Positions 14,259 through 23,257 of a DNA stretch of 64,000 bases are shown here, piece after piece. Position 1 is the stretch's first letter. Every line of letters begins with the position of its first letter. The notes under the pieces were generated by a model. That model saw only the letters and a program-made list of their open reading frames with translations. It ran no database searches and was not told the DNA's origin. A program made the translations under genes and the position numbers. The stretch is from Hymenobacter swuensis DY53 (GTDB lineage Bacteria > Bacteroidota > Bacteroidia > Cytophagales > Hymenobacteraceae): assembly GCF_000576555.1 (NCBI RefSeq), contig NZ_CP007145.1:4362501-4426500 (forward strand), written 5' to 3'.

Positions 14259-16877
14259 GTGTTTACAACCCTATCCCGTATCCGGCAGGCTGGCCTGCTG
14301 CTGGCCGGCTGGCTATGGTGCCAGTGGGCAGCGGCCCAAGCCCCTGCTATTCTGTGGGACCGTTCCTTCGGCGGTTCCGATTTTGAACACCTGACCGGTG
14401 CCCTGCGTACGCCCGACGGCGGTTACCTGCTCAGCGGGCCATCGGCATCGGGGGCTTCCGGCAATAAAACATTGGTGCAACCGGGCTTCTGGGTGGTAAA
14501 GCTGACTGCTGACGGCAACAAAGCGTGGGAACGAATCCACAATTTCGGAACCGGTAATCAGCCCACCCTCCTGCGCCTCACTGCCGATGGTGGCTACGTA
14601 CTGGGCGGTATCAGCGGCAGCACTGCCCTGCCTAATTATTGGATTGCCAAGCTGGATGCGGCCGGCAACCAGCAATGGACCCGCTCATTGGGGGGCAACA
14701 GTACCGATGATCTGTCGGAAGTACAGCAAACCGCTGACGGCGGCTTCCTGCTGGGCGGCTTCTCCAATTCCGGTATCTCGGGCGACAAAACCAGCGCCTG
14801 CCGGGGAGAATATGATTACTGGGTGGTGCGCCTGAACGCCAACGGTACTACCCTCTGGGACCGGACGCTGGGCGGCACCGGATACGATGAGAGCACCTGC
14901 CTGAGCCCCACCCCCGATGGTGGCTGCGTGGTGGGCGGTTTTTCGGTGTCGGGCATTTCCGGCGACAAGTCCGAAGCCATCCGGGGCTCAGTGGATTACT
15001 GGGTGGTGAAACTGGATGCCACCGGCCGCCCGCAATGGGACCGGACGTACGGCGGCGACATCACCGACATCATGACCAATGTACTGCCTACCCCCGACGG
15101 CGGCTACGTGCTGGGCGGCTTTTCCGGCTCCAACCGCAGCGGCGACCGGTCCCAGCCCTGCCGGGGAGGCGATGATTACTGGGTGGTGAAACTGAACTCG
15201 CTGGGCCAGAAAGAGTGGGACAGCAGCTTCGGCAGCAACGGCCAGGACGACCTGCGCACCATGTCCCTCACGCCCGATGGCGGCTATCTGCTGTCCGGTG
15301 AATCGTCGAGCTCCGCCTCGTTTGAGAAGTCGCAGCCCAGCCGCGGGTTCTTTGATTATTGGGTAGTGAAAACCGACGGCCGGGGCCGCCTACAGTGGGA
15401 GCGTACTCTGGGCACTCCGGAGGGTGACCAGGCCTCGGGGGTACTGCAGGCGCCCGATGGCACGTACTTCGTAGCGGGCACATCCAACGGCAGTCCTTCC
15501 GGGGAACGCACCGCTCCCCTCTGGGGCAGTAGCGACTTTTGGGCCCTGAAGCTGGCGGCCTCGCCTCCTACCCGTTCCCGCGTCGAAATCCGGGGCGACT
15601 CGCTGCTGTGCAGCTCGCAGCCGCTGCTGCTGACGGCCACCACCAGCGTGCCTGCCGCCTCTTACCGCTGGAGCACCGGTGCCACTACGCCATCCATCAC
15701 GGTAACGCAGCTTGGCACCTACACCGTCACGGCCACGTTTCCGGACGGTCAGACTAGTACCGACCAGCAGGTGGTGGCACCCTTCGTACCGGACCTGCGC
15801 ATTGACGGCGACACGCTGTTGTGCGCCGGCTCCACCGCCCGACTCACTGCCGTTTCCCCTAGTGCCACGAGCTACCTGTGGAGCACCGGCGACAGCGCCA
15901 GCGCTATCACCATCCGACAGCCGGGCACTTACCATGTAACGGCTTTTTACGGTGTGGCCTGCTCCGTAACCCAACGTTTAATTGTTCGCACACCCACAGT
16001 TACTATTGACGGTGGGCCGCAGGTATGCTCCGGCGCATCGACGGACCTGACGGCCAACGCGCCGGGGGCTACGCAACTGCGCTGGAATACCGGTGCTACC
16101 ACGGCCACGTTGCGCGTCACGCAGCCCGGCACCTACAGCATAGTAGCCAGCTTCGCGGGGGGGTGCACGGCTACGGCCACCATCACTATTACCACGCCGG
16201 CAGGCAGCCTCCGGATTACCGGCGACTCGGTACTGTGCGCGGGACGACCGGTGCGTCTCACGGCACAAACACCCGGGGCTACCGCTTACCGCTGGAGCAC
16301 GGGCGCCACCACCGCCAGTATTGAGGTAGCGCAGACGGGCACCTACTCGGTAGTAGCTACCTACGCCGGAGGCTGTACCGATCAGGCCCGGCAAGTAGTG
16401 CGCCCGGCTCCGGACTTTACAGGTTTCAGCCTGGGACCCGATACTACACTGTGCGAGAATCAGGTGCTGCAGCTGCGGGCTCCCGCCAACCTACCCGCGG
16501 GAAGTCAGTACCAGTGGTCGGATGGTTCGCGCAACCCTACCCTGGAAGTACGGCTACCGGGCTTGTACTCCCTCCGGCTCAGTACTCCCTGCGGCCCCCT
16601 CACTGTCAGCCGCCGGATTGCTGTGACGGCATGTGCCCCGCCCGCCAACATCATCACCCCCAACGGCGACCTGTTCAATGAACGGTGGGTTCTGCAGGGG
16701 CTGCCGGCCGGCCCGTACTCACTGGAGCTTTATAACCGTTGGGGCCGCAAAGTGTACGAGGCAGCCGAATACCGTAACGACTGGGGAAACGGGGCCGAGC
16801 CTGGAACCTACTACTACCGGCTTCGGCACCACAGTAACGGACAGTTGTACACAGGCTGGCTTACCGTCAGACAGTAG
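14259..16877 (+). CDS. large secreted modular protein: seven-fold propeller-like repeats, five Ig-like repeats, CHU_C sorting domain
   Basis: A GTG at 14259 opens a signal peptide (MFTTLSRIRQAGLLLAGWLW, ending WAAAQA). Residues 30-435 contain seven repeats with DGGYLLGG and WVVKLDATG motifs about 55-60 residues apart, compatible with a seven-bladed propeller. Residues 445-790 contain five Ig/PKD-like modules, each with a cysteine after a D-x-L pair, a YRWSTGATT-type core and a PGTYSV-type end. The last 85 residues (NIITPNGDLFNERW, LELYNRWGRKVYE, GTYYYRL) are the gliding-motility-associated CHU_C domain, a type B T9SS signal. It is probably a surface adhesin or scaffold; no catalytic site is seen. 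Confidence 0.88.
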   Translation: MFTTLSRIRQAGLLLAGWLWCQWAAAQAPAILWDRSFGGSDFEHLTGALRTPDGGYLLSGPSASGASGNKTLVQPGFWVVKLTADGNKAWERIHNFGTGNQPTLLRLTADGGYVLGGISGSTALPNYWIAKLDAAGNQQWTRSLGGNSTDDLSEVQQTADGGFLLGGFSNSGISGDKTSACRGEYDYWVVRLNANGTTLWDRTLGGTGYDESTCLSPTPDGGCVVGGFSVSGISGDKSEAIRGSVDYWVVKLDATGRPQWDRTYGGDITDIMTNVLPTPDGGYVLGGFSGSNRSGDRSQPCRGGDDYWVVKLNSLGQKEWDSSFGSNGQDDLRTMSLTPDGGYLLSGESSSSASFEKSQPSRGFFDYWVVKTDGRGRLQWERTLGTPEGDQASGVLQAPDGTYFVAGTSNGSPSGERTAPLWGSSDFWALKLAASPPTRSRVEIRGDSLLCSSQPLLLTATTSVPAASYRWSTGATTPSITVTQLGTYTVTATFPDGQTSTDQQVVAPFVPDLRIDGDTLLCAGSTARLTAVSPSATSYLWSTGDSASAITIRQPGTYHVTAFYGVACSVTQRLIVRTPTVTIDGGPQVCSGASTDLTANAPGATQLRWNTGATTATLRVTQPGTYSIVASFAGGCTATATITITTPAGSLRITGDSVLCAGRPVRLTAQTPGATAYRWSTGATTASIEVAQTGTYSVVATYAGGCTDQARQVVRPAPDFTGFSLGPDTTLCENQVLQLRAPANLPAGSQYQWSDGSRNPTLEVRLPGLYSLRLSTPCGPLTVSRRIAVTACAPPANIITPNGDLFNERWVLQGLPAGPYSLELYNRWGRKVYEAAEYRNDWGNGAEPGTYYYRLRHHSNGQLYTGWLTVRQ

Positions 16878-16930
16878 CGCATTGACTACTGATGGCCTAC
16901 ATTCGGCAGACCGAATAGTTGTCTACGCCT

Positions 16931-18424
16931 ATGCCCCTCCGCTTCCTGCTCCTTTGGCTGACGTGCGGCCTGCTGCTGCTGGCCGCCTGCTCAGCCCCCG
17001 AGGCCCCGCCCGCCGCCGACTACCTCACCCGCATCCCCGACCCCAAGACGCTGGGTGAAGCCTACGTCAGCAACCCCGACAGCCTGCTGGCCCCCACCAC
17101 GGTGCAGGAGCTGAACGCCACCCTGCAGGCCCTCGACCAGAGCGGCCGGGCGCATATTGACGTAGTGGCCGTGCGCAGCATTGGCGAGGAAGTCCCCAAA
17201 ACGGCCGTCACGGCCCTGTTCAACCGCTGGAAAATCGGCGACAAAGACCGGAACAACGGCCTGCTGCTGCTACTGGTGCTCGACCAGCGGCGGGTGGAAA
17301 TGGAAACCGGCTACGGCCTCGAAGCCGACCTGCCCGACGTGATCTGCTTCCGCATTCAGCAGCAGTACATGGTGCCCCTGCTGCGCGAAGAGCGGTATGA
17401 CGAAGCCGTGCGCCAGGGCGTGGCCGCCCTCATCCGCCAGCTCAGCACCGGCTCAGCGGCCCTAACCGCTTCCGACTCCGCCACGGCAGTACCCGAGACG
17501 TTGCAGGCGGTGCCCGAAACCGCCCTGGCCCCGGCGGTGGTGGAGGAATTTGTGGATAACAGCTGGAGCGGGCTGACGGTGGTGGCCGCCTGGGTACTGG
17601 GGGTGCTGTGGGTGATAGTAACAATTGCCCTGAGCGTGCAGAAGCCTACCGTAACGGCCCCACGCTGGGTGTTGTGGCTGAGCTTGATAGTAGTGCCGCT
17701 GTACACGGCCTGTGCGGTGTTCACCAACTGGCCGCTGCCGGGGCTAGGGCTGCTGACGTTATGCTACGGCTTCCCGCTGCTGTACACTTGGCTGTATCTG
17801 CGACGCGTCAACCAGCAGTTGCGGACTGAATACGCCACCAAAACCCGGCACGAGCAGTACGTTTTTCTGGATAAGGCCCACCACAACCTGGGCTTCACGG
17901 CCTGGGTGCTGCCGCTGGGGCTGGCGTTCTACTGGCCCCGCTACCGCCAACGCCTCCGCGAGCTGCGCGAAGCCCCGTACGCCTGCCCCACCTGCGCCGC
18001 CCCCATGCACCGCCTCGATGAGCAGGCCGACGACGAAAAGCTGGCCCTGCATCAGGTGGCCGAGGAGCACGTGCAATCCGTGGACTACGACGTGTGGCAG
18101 TGCCCCCAATGTGAGCATAGCTTCACGCTCGACTACCAAAACCTCAGCACCGATGTGCTGCCCTGCCCCGAGTGCCGCCACCGCACCCTGCAACCCCAGC
18201 CCGACCAGGTTATGCACTCCGCCACCACCTCGTCGGAAGGCTGGGGCTGGCACATTCACCGCTGCTACTTCTGCAACCACGAGGAAAAGCAGAAATACAC
18301 TATTGCCCGCATCTCCACCTCCTCCGGCAGCTCGTCCAGCAGTTCCGGCTCGTCATCCGGCAGCTCCAGTTCCAGCAGCAGTGGCGGCTCCTCCGGTGGC
18401 GGCGGGGCCGGCAGCAGCTGGTGA
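16931..18424 (+). CDS. TPM domain membrane lipoprotein with zinc ribbons and Ser/Gly-rich tail
   Basis: The ATG at 16931 opens a lipoprotein signal (MPLRFLLLWLTCGLLLLAAC). Residues 40-180 are a TPM domain (YVSNPDSLL, VAVRSIGEEVP, NNGLLLLLVLDQRRVEMETG), a fold known from thylakoid TLP18.3/Psb32-type proteins. Two or three membrane helices follow (about 215-330). Then come several CxxC knuckles (CPTCAAP, CPQCEHS, CPECRHR, CYFCNHE), likely two zinc ribbons. The protein ends with about 40 residues of serine and glycine closing in GGGGAGSSW. Substrate and partners are unknown; an envelope quality-control or phosphatase role is only family lore. Confidence 0.85.
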   Translation: MPLRFLLLWLTCGLLLLAACSAPEAPPAADYLTRIPDPKTLGEAYVSNPDSLLAPTTVQELNATLQALDQSGRAHIDVVAVRSIGEEVPKTAVTALFNRWKIGDKDRNNGLLLLLVLDQRRVEMETGYGLEADLPDVICFRIQQQYMVPLLREERYDEAVRQGVAALIRQLSTGSAALTASDSATAVPETLQAVPETALAPAVVEEFVDNSWSGLTVVAAWVLGVLWVIVTIALSVQKPTVTAPRWVLWLSLIVVPLYTACAVFTNWPLPGLGLLTLCYGFPLLYTWLYLRRVNQQLRTEYATKTRHEQYVFLDKAHHNLGFTAWVLPLGLAFYWPRYRQRLRELREAPYACPTCAAPMHRLDEQADDEKLALHQVAEEHVQSVDYDVWQCPQCEHSFTLDYQNLSTDVLPCPECRHRTLQPQPDQVMHSATTSSEGWGWHIHRCYFCNHEEKQKYTIARISTSSGSSSSSSGSSSGSSSSSSSGGSSGGGGAGSSW

Positions 18425-18429
18425 GTGAA

Positions 18430-18545
18430 TGGTTTAAATGGTTAAATGGATGGACGGGTGGATTGCTGGATTGTTGAATTGTTAAATAGGTGGACAGTCC
18501 CATCCAACCGTCCACCTATTTAACAATCCACCCATTCAACCACTC
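18430..18545. repeat. low-complexity inverted repeat, possible terminator
   Basis: A perfect 15-bp stem (GTTAAATAGGTGGAC at 18481-18495 and its complement at 18510-18524) sits inside a longer imperfect inverted repeat built from units such as GGTTAAATGG, GGTGGATTG and TGGATTGTTGAATTG. It lies between the convergent TPM and DisA_N-like genes and may end both transcripts. The heptad-like repetition is unlike the ordinary terminators nearby. Confidence 0.7.
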
Positions 18546-19680
18546 ACAGCAACAGCACATCAATACGGTGGGCGTGAACCATCTGGAGAGTTTCCGACCA
18601 GGCGAAGACGGTGAAAAAGCCATCCTGGGAAGCTACCAGGGCCAGGGAGTCGCGTTGGTCGTGCACGAACTGGGCGGCGGCTAGGTGGCGCGTGCCGCCG
18701 TTCTGAGCCGGATGTAAGTAGCGGGCCGTGCTGTCTACTACCGGCTCGGTTACCACCATCCGGTCTACAGGCACACTGGTTTCGGCCCGGGCTACTTTGG
18801 CCCCGAAGGCCAGCAGGTGATAGTCGCGGTTGATGATGGTGGCCCCATCCACGGCCGTAAAGCCGCCCACCAGCCCAATGGCCCGCTGGATTTCCTCCTG
18901 CCACTGCCACCTGGCCTGGGCGTGCTGCCGCACCTCGGCAATGCCGGTGTAAGCGGGCTGCACGGGGTAGGTCATGGGCTGCACAATAGAGGCCTGCCAG
19001 CCAGCTGAGTCAGGTGGCACCACCAGCACCAGCCCGCCCCGGCCGTGGGCCCGCATGGCAGCAGCCAGCTCCACCAGCACGTTGTCGGTTTCGCCGGTGG
19101 TGGCAGCGGGCAGCCCCCGGCCCGGCAGAAACGCCTGCAGTGCTGAGCAGTCGGAAACAGCCAGGTTTTCGGCATCCACCAGCTGCAGCTGGTCGCCCCG
19201 CAGAATAGCCACGTTCACAAATTTGCCAAACCCATCGGCCCGGCGGTGTTTGGCTACCAGCAGGCCGGGCTCCACCACTTCCAGCACAAAGCACAGCGGC
19301 GGAATACCGGTGGCCGTGCCCCACACGTACAGCCCCTGCTCATCAAACCACACCCCCAGATGAATACCCGGCTGCTCCACGGCCGGCGCCAGCTTCAGCA
19401 GGTTATAGGGCATCAGGCGGCGGCGCTGCCCGAATACTACCGGCTGCTCAGCCTGCCCGGGTTCCAGCAGGGCCAGCGAAATGCGGGGCGGGTGGCCTTC
19501 CTCCCGGCGCAGACTGGCCCAGAAGGCAGCATCGATAATAACTTCAACCAAACTGGCGGCCGGGGCCGGGGCCAGTTGGCTAACGTGTTCGGGCAGCGCG
19601 GCGGCACGGTGCCGGGCAAAGTGCGCTTCAATCATGGGCGCTACCATGCGCGCGGCCAGGTAGGTGGGTTCAGAAAGCAT
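18544..19680 (-). CDS. DisA_N (diadenylate cyclase fold) domain protein, DACNV-like
   Basis: The C-terminal 140 residues contain TAVDGATIINRDYHLLAFGA and GGTRHLAAAQFVHDQRDSLALVASQDG. These match in order and spacing the DGA and GTRHR motifs of DisA_N diadenylate cyclases. The second arginine of RHR is leucine here, so catalysis is uncertain. The N-terminal 230 residues are an added domain without recognised motifs, as in the DACNV group of predicted nucleotide-binding sensors (name from memory). No membrane helix is seen. I chose the ATG at 19680 (MLSEPTYLAARM); an ATG at 19725 would add 15 residues. It stands alone, convergent with the TPM gene. Confidence 0.8.
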   Translation of the reverse strand: MLSEPTYLAARMVAPMIEAHFARHRAAALPEHVSQLAPAPAASLVEVIIDAAFWASLRREEGHPPRISLALLEPGQAEQPVVFGQRRRLMPYNLLKLAPAVEQPGIHLGVWFDEQGLYVWGTATGIPPLCFVLEVVEPGLLVAKHRRADGFGKFVNVAILRGDQLQLVDAENLAVSDCSALQAFLPGRGLPAATTGETDNVLVELAAAMRAHGRGGLVLVVPPDSAGWQASIVQPMTYPVQPAYTGIAEVRQHAQARWQWQEEIQRAIGLVGGFTAVDGATIINRDYHLLAFGAKVARAETSVPVDRMVVTEPVVDSTARYLHPAQNGGTRHLAAAQFVHDQRDSLALVASQDGFFTVFAWSETLQMVHAHRIDVLLL

Positions 19681-19725
19681 ACGGGCAAGTACGGGCCTTT
19701 TAGGCAGCAGATAATGACAAAGCAT

Positions 19726-20150
19726 CTTCCTGGGTATTGCCGACAGGAAGCCACCTATAACCCGCTCGTCGGCAAAATGGCCCGCGCCAGCTGGTAAATA
19801 CCGTTGTCCGCACCAACCTGGGCGAGTTGCCGGGAGTTTATGCTGAATTGCAGGAATTAAAGGGTAACTTTACCTCGCAGCTACACCATGCGCCCGCAGC
19901 CCCCGTTTTCCGTCGGCGGCAGCAGCGGTGCCCATGTTTCCAACCGGCTTCTCAAGCGTTTCCTGCCAGGCTCACCGTCTTTCCATCCCGGAACGGCGGG
20001 GCATTGCGGGCCGCTTGTTGGGCCGTTACCTCCGGAGTCCCTTATATAGGAACTTTACTAGGTTCTGGATTGTACTGCATTGATACGTTGCTTTACACTT
20101 TGAGGCCTCGCTTGGCAAAGCGGCCGATACCATAAGACTTAACACTACGC
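19726..20150. other. 425-base region without a gene, upstream of the cold-shock gene
   Basis: No reading frame here looks coding. The stretch holds the promoter areas of the two divergent genes. TACACTTTG at 20094-20102 is one base off a TAnnTTTG box and would give a leader of about 45 bases before the cold-shock start at 20151. I see no strong hairpin or known riboswitch. Confidence 0.5.
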
Positions 20151-20618
20151 ATGGGTAGATCACAAGCCACCTTCGGCAAGAGGGAAAATGAAAAGAAGCG
20201 GCTGAAAAAACGCCAGGATAAGGAAGAGAAGAAGGAAGAGCGCCAGGCCAACGCCAAGAAAGGCCAGGGCCTCGACGAGATGCTCGCCTATGTAGATGAG
20301 AATGGCAACATCTCCTCTACGCCGCCCGATCCGAAGAAGAAGAAAGACATTGCGGTGGAGGACATCCGCATCGGTGCCATCCGTCAGGAGGACATGGAGC
20401 AGGAAGACCCCATCCGCAAAGGCACCGTTACGTTCTTCAACGAATCGAAGGGCTACGGCTTTATCAAGGACCAGGTAACCGGGGAAAGCGTGTTCGTCCA
20501 CGTCAACCAGGTGCAGACTTCGGCCCCGCTCAAGGAAAACGACAAAGTGACCTTTGAGGTGGAAATGGGCCAGAAGGGCCCCAGTGCCGTGGGCGTGAAG
20601 CTGGCCGTGGCCGTATAG
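20151..20618 (+). CDS. cold-shock domain protein with basic coiled-coil N-terminus
   Basis: Residues 85-155 form a cold-shock OB-fold: RKGTVTFFNESKGYGFIKD with the RNP1 motif KGYGFI, and SVFVHVNQV with RNP2. Canonical CspA proteins are about 70 residues, so the first 85 are an extension. It has a very lysine/glutamate-rich helix (residues 8-45, likely a coiled coil or RNA-binding tail) and then an acidic linker. This layout is common in Bacteroidota. It should bind single-stranded RNA or DNA as a chaperone. A terminator follows 27 bases after the stop. Confidence 0.93.
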   Translation: MGRSQATFGKRENEKKRLKKRQDKEEKKEERQANAKKGQGLDEMLAYVDENGNISSTPPDPKKKKDIAVEDIRIGAIRQEDMEQEDPIRKGTVTFFNESKGYGFIKDQVTGESVFVHVNQVQTSAPLKENDKVTFEVEMGQKGPSAVGVKLAVAV

Positions 20619-20644
20619 CTGCACCCCAGCAGTTCGCAATTCCG

Positions 20645-20679
20645 AAAGCGCCAGCTACTCCCGCAGTAGCTGGCGCTTT
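20645..20679 (+). terminator. intrinsic terminator of the cold-shock gene
   Basis: AAAGCGCCAGCTACT pairs perfectly over 15 bp with its complement across the loop CCCGC, followed by TTTTTT. Confidence 0.9.
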
Positions 20680-20746
20680 TTTGTGCGCGCCGGGGCTAGT
20701 GCGGGAAACGTTTCGGCCGTAGGCATAATGAGTGGTCTGGCGTCGC

Positions 20747-21208
20747 TCAGCGGGTATACACCCACTTGTAATAGTGCGTCATGCCCGTGAATACATTCCT
20801 CTGCCGGATTACTACCCGGTGCGCATTCAGGTCCGATATGGTATAGGTTTCGGTGAGGGGGAAGTTGAAGCCGGAAGGGCGGTTCAGCGTCACCACAATG
20901 GTGGTATCCTTCTGCCGGTATACGCCGTCTTTGGCGGCACTATAGATATAGTCGGGCTGCAACACCCACGTCGAATCCCCGATTTCCAGGGCCTCCCCCG
21001 TTTCGCCGGGCCGCGTGTAGTCGTTGCGGCTGGTCAGGGCGCCGGCCGCATCGAAATACAGGATTCCCCGGTATTCCTGCTCCAGTTTCCACTTGCCGGG
21101 CAGCTGTACGTCCGGCTCTGGCTCCTCCGCTTCGTGGCAGGCCGCCAGCCCCGCACAAGCCACCAGTAGGCTCCAGGTACAGGCTGTCTGTGGGGTAAAA
21201 TTTCTCAT
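20747..21208 (-). CDS. small lipoprotein, lipocalin-like
   Basis: The protein of 153 residues has a lipobox-type leader ending LLVACAGLAAC. The mature 130 residues open with LPGKWKLEQEYRGILYFD and alternate short strands with turns, which resembles the small lipocalin-like (DUF5004/DUF4923-type) lipoproteins of Bacteroidota. No catalytic motif is visible. Function and ligand are unknown. On the opposite strand just upstream, TAGCTTTG at 21221-21228 looks like a -7 box for the next, divergent gene. Confidence 0.75.
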   Translation of the reverse strand: MRNFTPQTACTWSLLVACAGLAACHEAEEPEPDVQLPGKWKLEQEYRGILYFDAAGALTSRNDYTRPGETGEALEIGDSTWVLQPDYIYSAAKDGVYRQKDTTIVVTLNRPSGFNFPLTETYTISDLNAHRVVIRQRNVFTGMTHYYKWVYTR

Positions 21209-21486
21209 AGGGCACGTAGCTTTGTTGGAATATAGCGGCCTGCAGCTTTTGGCTGCGACCTGGAATGGCCCAATTTACGTGTGCTTCCGCGTGCGAACAA
21301 CAACGCCGTTCAGGCAGTGCGCACAAGCCCTGAACGCAACCTCGTGTTTGAATTGGCCCTAAAAATACCACTGCCGACGCAGATCCTGCCGCTACTGTAT
21401 CCTGGCGGCGCCTGCTTCAACAATACGGCTGCTGCTTTCCGGCAAACCCGTATTTTGCGCGCCATTGCGCCTATCTATTTTACCGT

Positions 21487-23157
21487 ATGCTGTTCGTATC
21501 ATTTCGGGCTTTCCTCTGCGGCTTGCTGCTGCTGTTATTTGGCACTACCCACGCCCAGACCACGCCACCCGAGCCCGACCTTACCGCTTTCTATGATCAG
21601 CTGAACGCCTACCGCACGGCCCGCTACCAGCCGCTGCCGGATCTGGAAGCGTTGCAATTGCCCTCCACGTTTTCGGGAGCTGAACTGAATGCCCTGCGCC
21701 TGCAGGACCGCCACATTGTGCGCATTGATCTGGTGTATACAGCCTTTAAGCTTAACCCTACGTTCAATCAGCGCCAGCTCAACCTCAGCCGCATCCGCAA
21801 TCTGGCCGCTGCCGTGCCGGGGTTGCTGCAGGATGAATCAGTGACGTGGACGCTGGTGGAGCAGACCGGCTGCACCAGCCCCAGTGAGTGTCAGCCGTTT
21901 TTCCACGGCTTTATGGTGTACGTGGCCCGGCACGCCACCGCCGCCACCAGCCGCGCCGACCTCGACAGCCTCACACGCAAGCTGCGCCTCCTGGAAAAGA
22001 AGCGCCCCAAAGCCAGTAAGAAGGTTCAGGGCAAGAAAGTGGCCTGCAACCTGCCCGGCTCCCGCTTCAGCAACCGCCAGATGGCCCGCAGTCTGCGCCG
22101 CCTCTACACCTGCCCGCAGCGCGAGGCGCAGCTGGTGAAATTTCAGCTGACTGTGGATGCCCGGGGCACCATCCGGACGGTGAAGGTGCTGCCCACCGCC
22201 CGGCCCGTGTGTGTACCGGAGCTGGAAGACGCCATCCGCAAAAGCGTGGCCTTCGCCTCCGGCTTCCCCATCGACCGGAAGATGTTTGCCTTCACCGCCA
22301 AGGGAGCCATTCGGCTGCCGCTGGGGCCGCTGCAGCTGCTGGGCCCGCCCGATATGGGCTTTACCAGCTTCGCCCTGCCCGATTCGGCGGCCCGGCTCTA
22401 CCGGGTGTTTCTGAAGAAGAAGAACAAGCAGCACAAGAACGACTACTGCGAGGCGCGCATCACCAAGAAAGGCGAGCTGCTGGCCGCCGCCGATACGGCC
22501 GCCGAGGAACCGGCCCTGCCGCCCGATGCCAACGTGGTCAGCCGCGTGATGCAGCGCCACCCCGAGTGGAGCAAGGAAGTGGTGGTGACGGACGTAACCG
22601 GCAGCATGTTCCCCTACACCTACGATTTGCTGGCCTGGCTGCAGCTCAGCGCCCTTGAAGACGAGAAAACCTTCGTGTTCTTCAACGACGGCAACGACCA
22701 GCCCGACAAAGACAAGCGCTTGGGCAAAACCGGCGGCCTCTACCACGTGAAAACGGATAGCTATGAGGCTATCAAAAACAAGCTCATCGAAACCATGAAG
22801 GCCGGCGGCGGCGGCGACGCACCCGAAAACGACGCCGAAGCCCTGCTCTACGCCCAGCATCTGGCCGCTGCCCCCGACTCGGCCGAGCTGATCCTGCTGG
22901 CCGACAACTACACCTTCCCCCGCGACGCCCGGCTGCTCAAAAACACTACCGCCCACGTCCGCATCATCCTCTGCGGCGTGCGCGACTACATCAACCCCAA
23001 GTACCTCGCCCTGGCCCGCAAGCACGGCTTCAGCCTCCACACCATCGAGGGTGACATCATGGACCTGAGCAAGCTGCTGGAAGGCGAAACCATCACCATC
23101 CAGGGCCAGCAGTACCAAGTGACGAAGGACGGGTTTAAGTTGGTGCAGAAGACCTGA
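21487..23157 (+). CDS. secreted protein with TonB-C-like segment and VWA-like domain
   Basis: A signal peptide ends near LLFGTTHAQ. Residues 200-275 (VKFQLTVDARGTIRTVKVLP, then a proline/valine-rich region and AFTAKGAIRLPL) look like a TonB C-terminal or energy-transducer-like beta-alpha-beta unit. Residues 365-540 resemble a von Willebrand A fold with a MIDAS-like DVTGSM, a central GGGGDAPENDAEALL (the conserved GG/D-E block) and ILLADNYTFPRD. DxTGS departs from the usual DxSxS. Substrate or partner is unknown; a periplasmic location is inferred. The gene is followed, 100 bases on, by the SUFU gene in the same direction. Confidence 0.8.
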   Translation: MLFVSFRAFLCGLLLLLFGTTHAQTTPPEPDLTAFYDQLNAYRTARYQPLPDLEALQLPSTFSGAELNALRLQDRHIVRIDLVYTAFKLNPTFNQRQLNLSRIRNLAAAVPGLLQDESVTWTLVEQTGCTSPSECQPFFHGFMVYVARHATAATSRADLDSLTRKLRLLEKKRPKASKKVQGKKVACNLPGSRFSNRQMARSLRRLYTCPQREAQLVKFQLTVDARGTIRTVKVLPTARPVCVPELEDAIRKSVAFASGFPIDRKMFAFTAKGAIRLPLGPLQLLGPPDMGFTSFALPDSAARLYRVFLKKKNKQHKNDYCEARITKKGELLAAADTAAEEPALPPDANVVSRVMQRHPEWSKEVVVTDVTGSMFPYTYDLLAWLQLSALEDEKTFVFFNDGNDQPDKDKRLGKTGGLYHVKTDSYEAIKNKLIETMKAGGGGDAPENDAEALLYAQHLAAAPDSAELILLADNYTFPRDARLLKNTTAHVRIILCGVRDYINPKYLALARKHGFSLHTIEGDIMDLSKLLEGETITIQGQQYQVTKDGFKLVQKT

Positions 23158-23257
23158 TTAACCGCCCTCCTTCTTTACAATTACCCTTCCCGGGGAGTCT
23201 GTCAGCAACCGGGCAACGTGCTTTCCTTTTTTCTCTTTTCACTTTACGCTACCCATT

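Noticed and set aside
21838..23118. Open frame of 426 codons on the minus strand opposite the VWA-like gene
   Set aside because: It is a shadow, and the plus-strand protein has a signal peptide and coherent domains.
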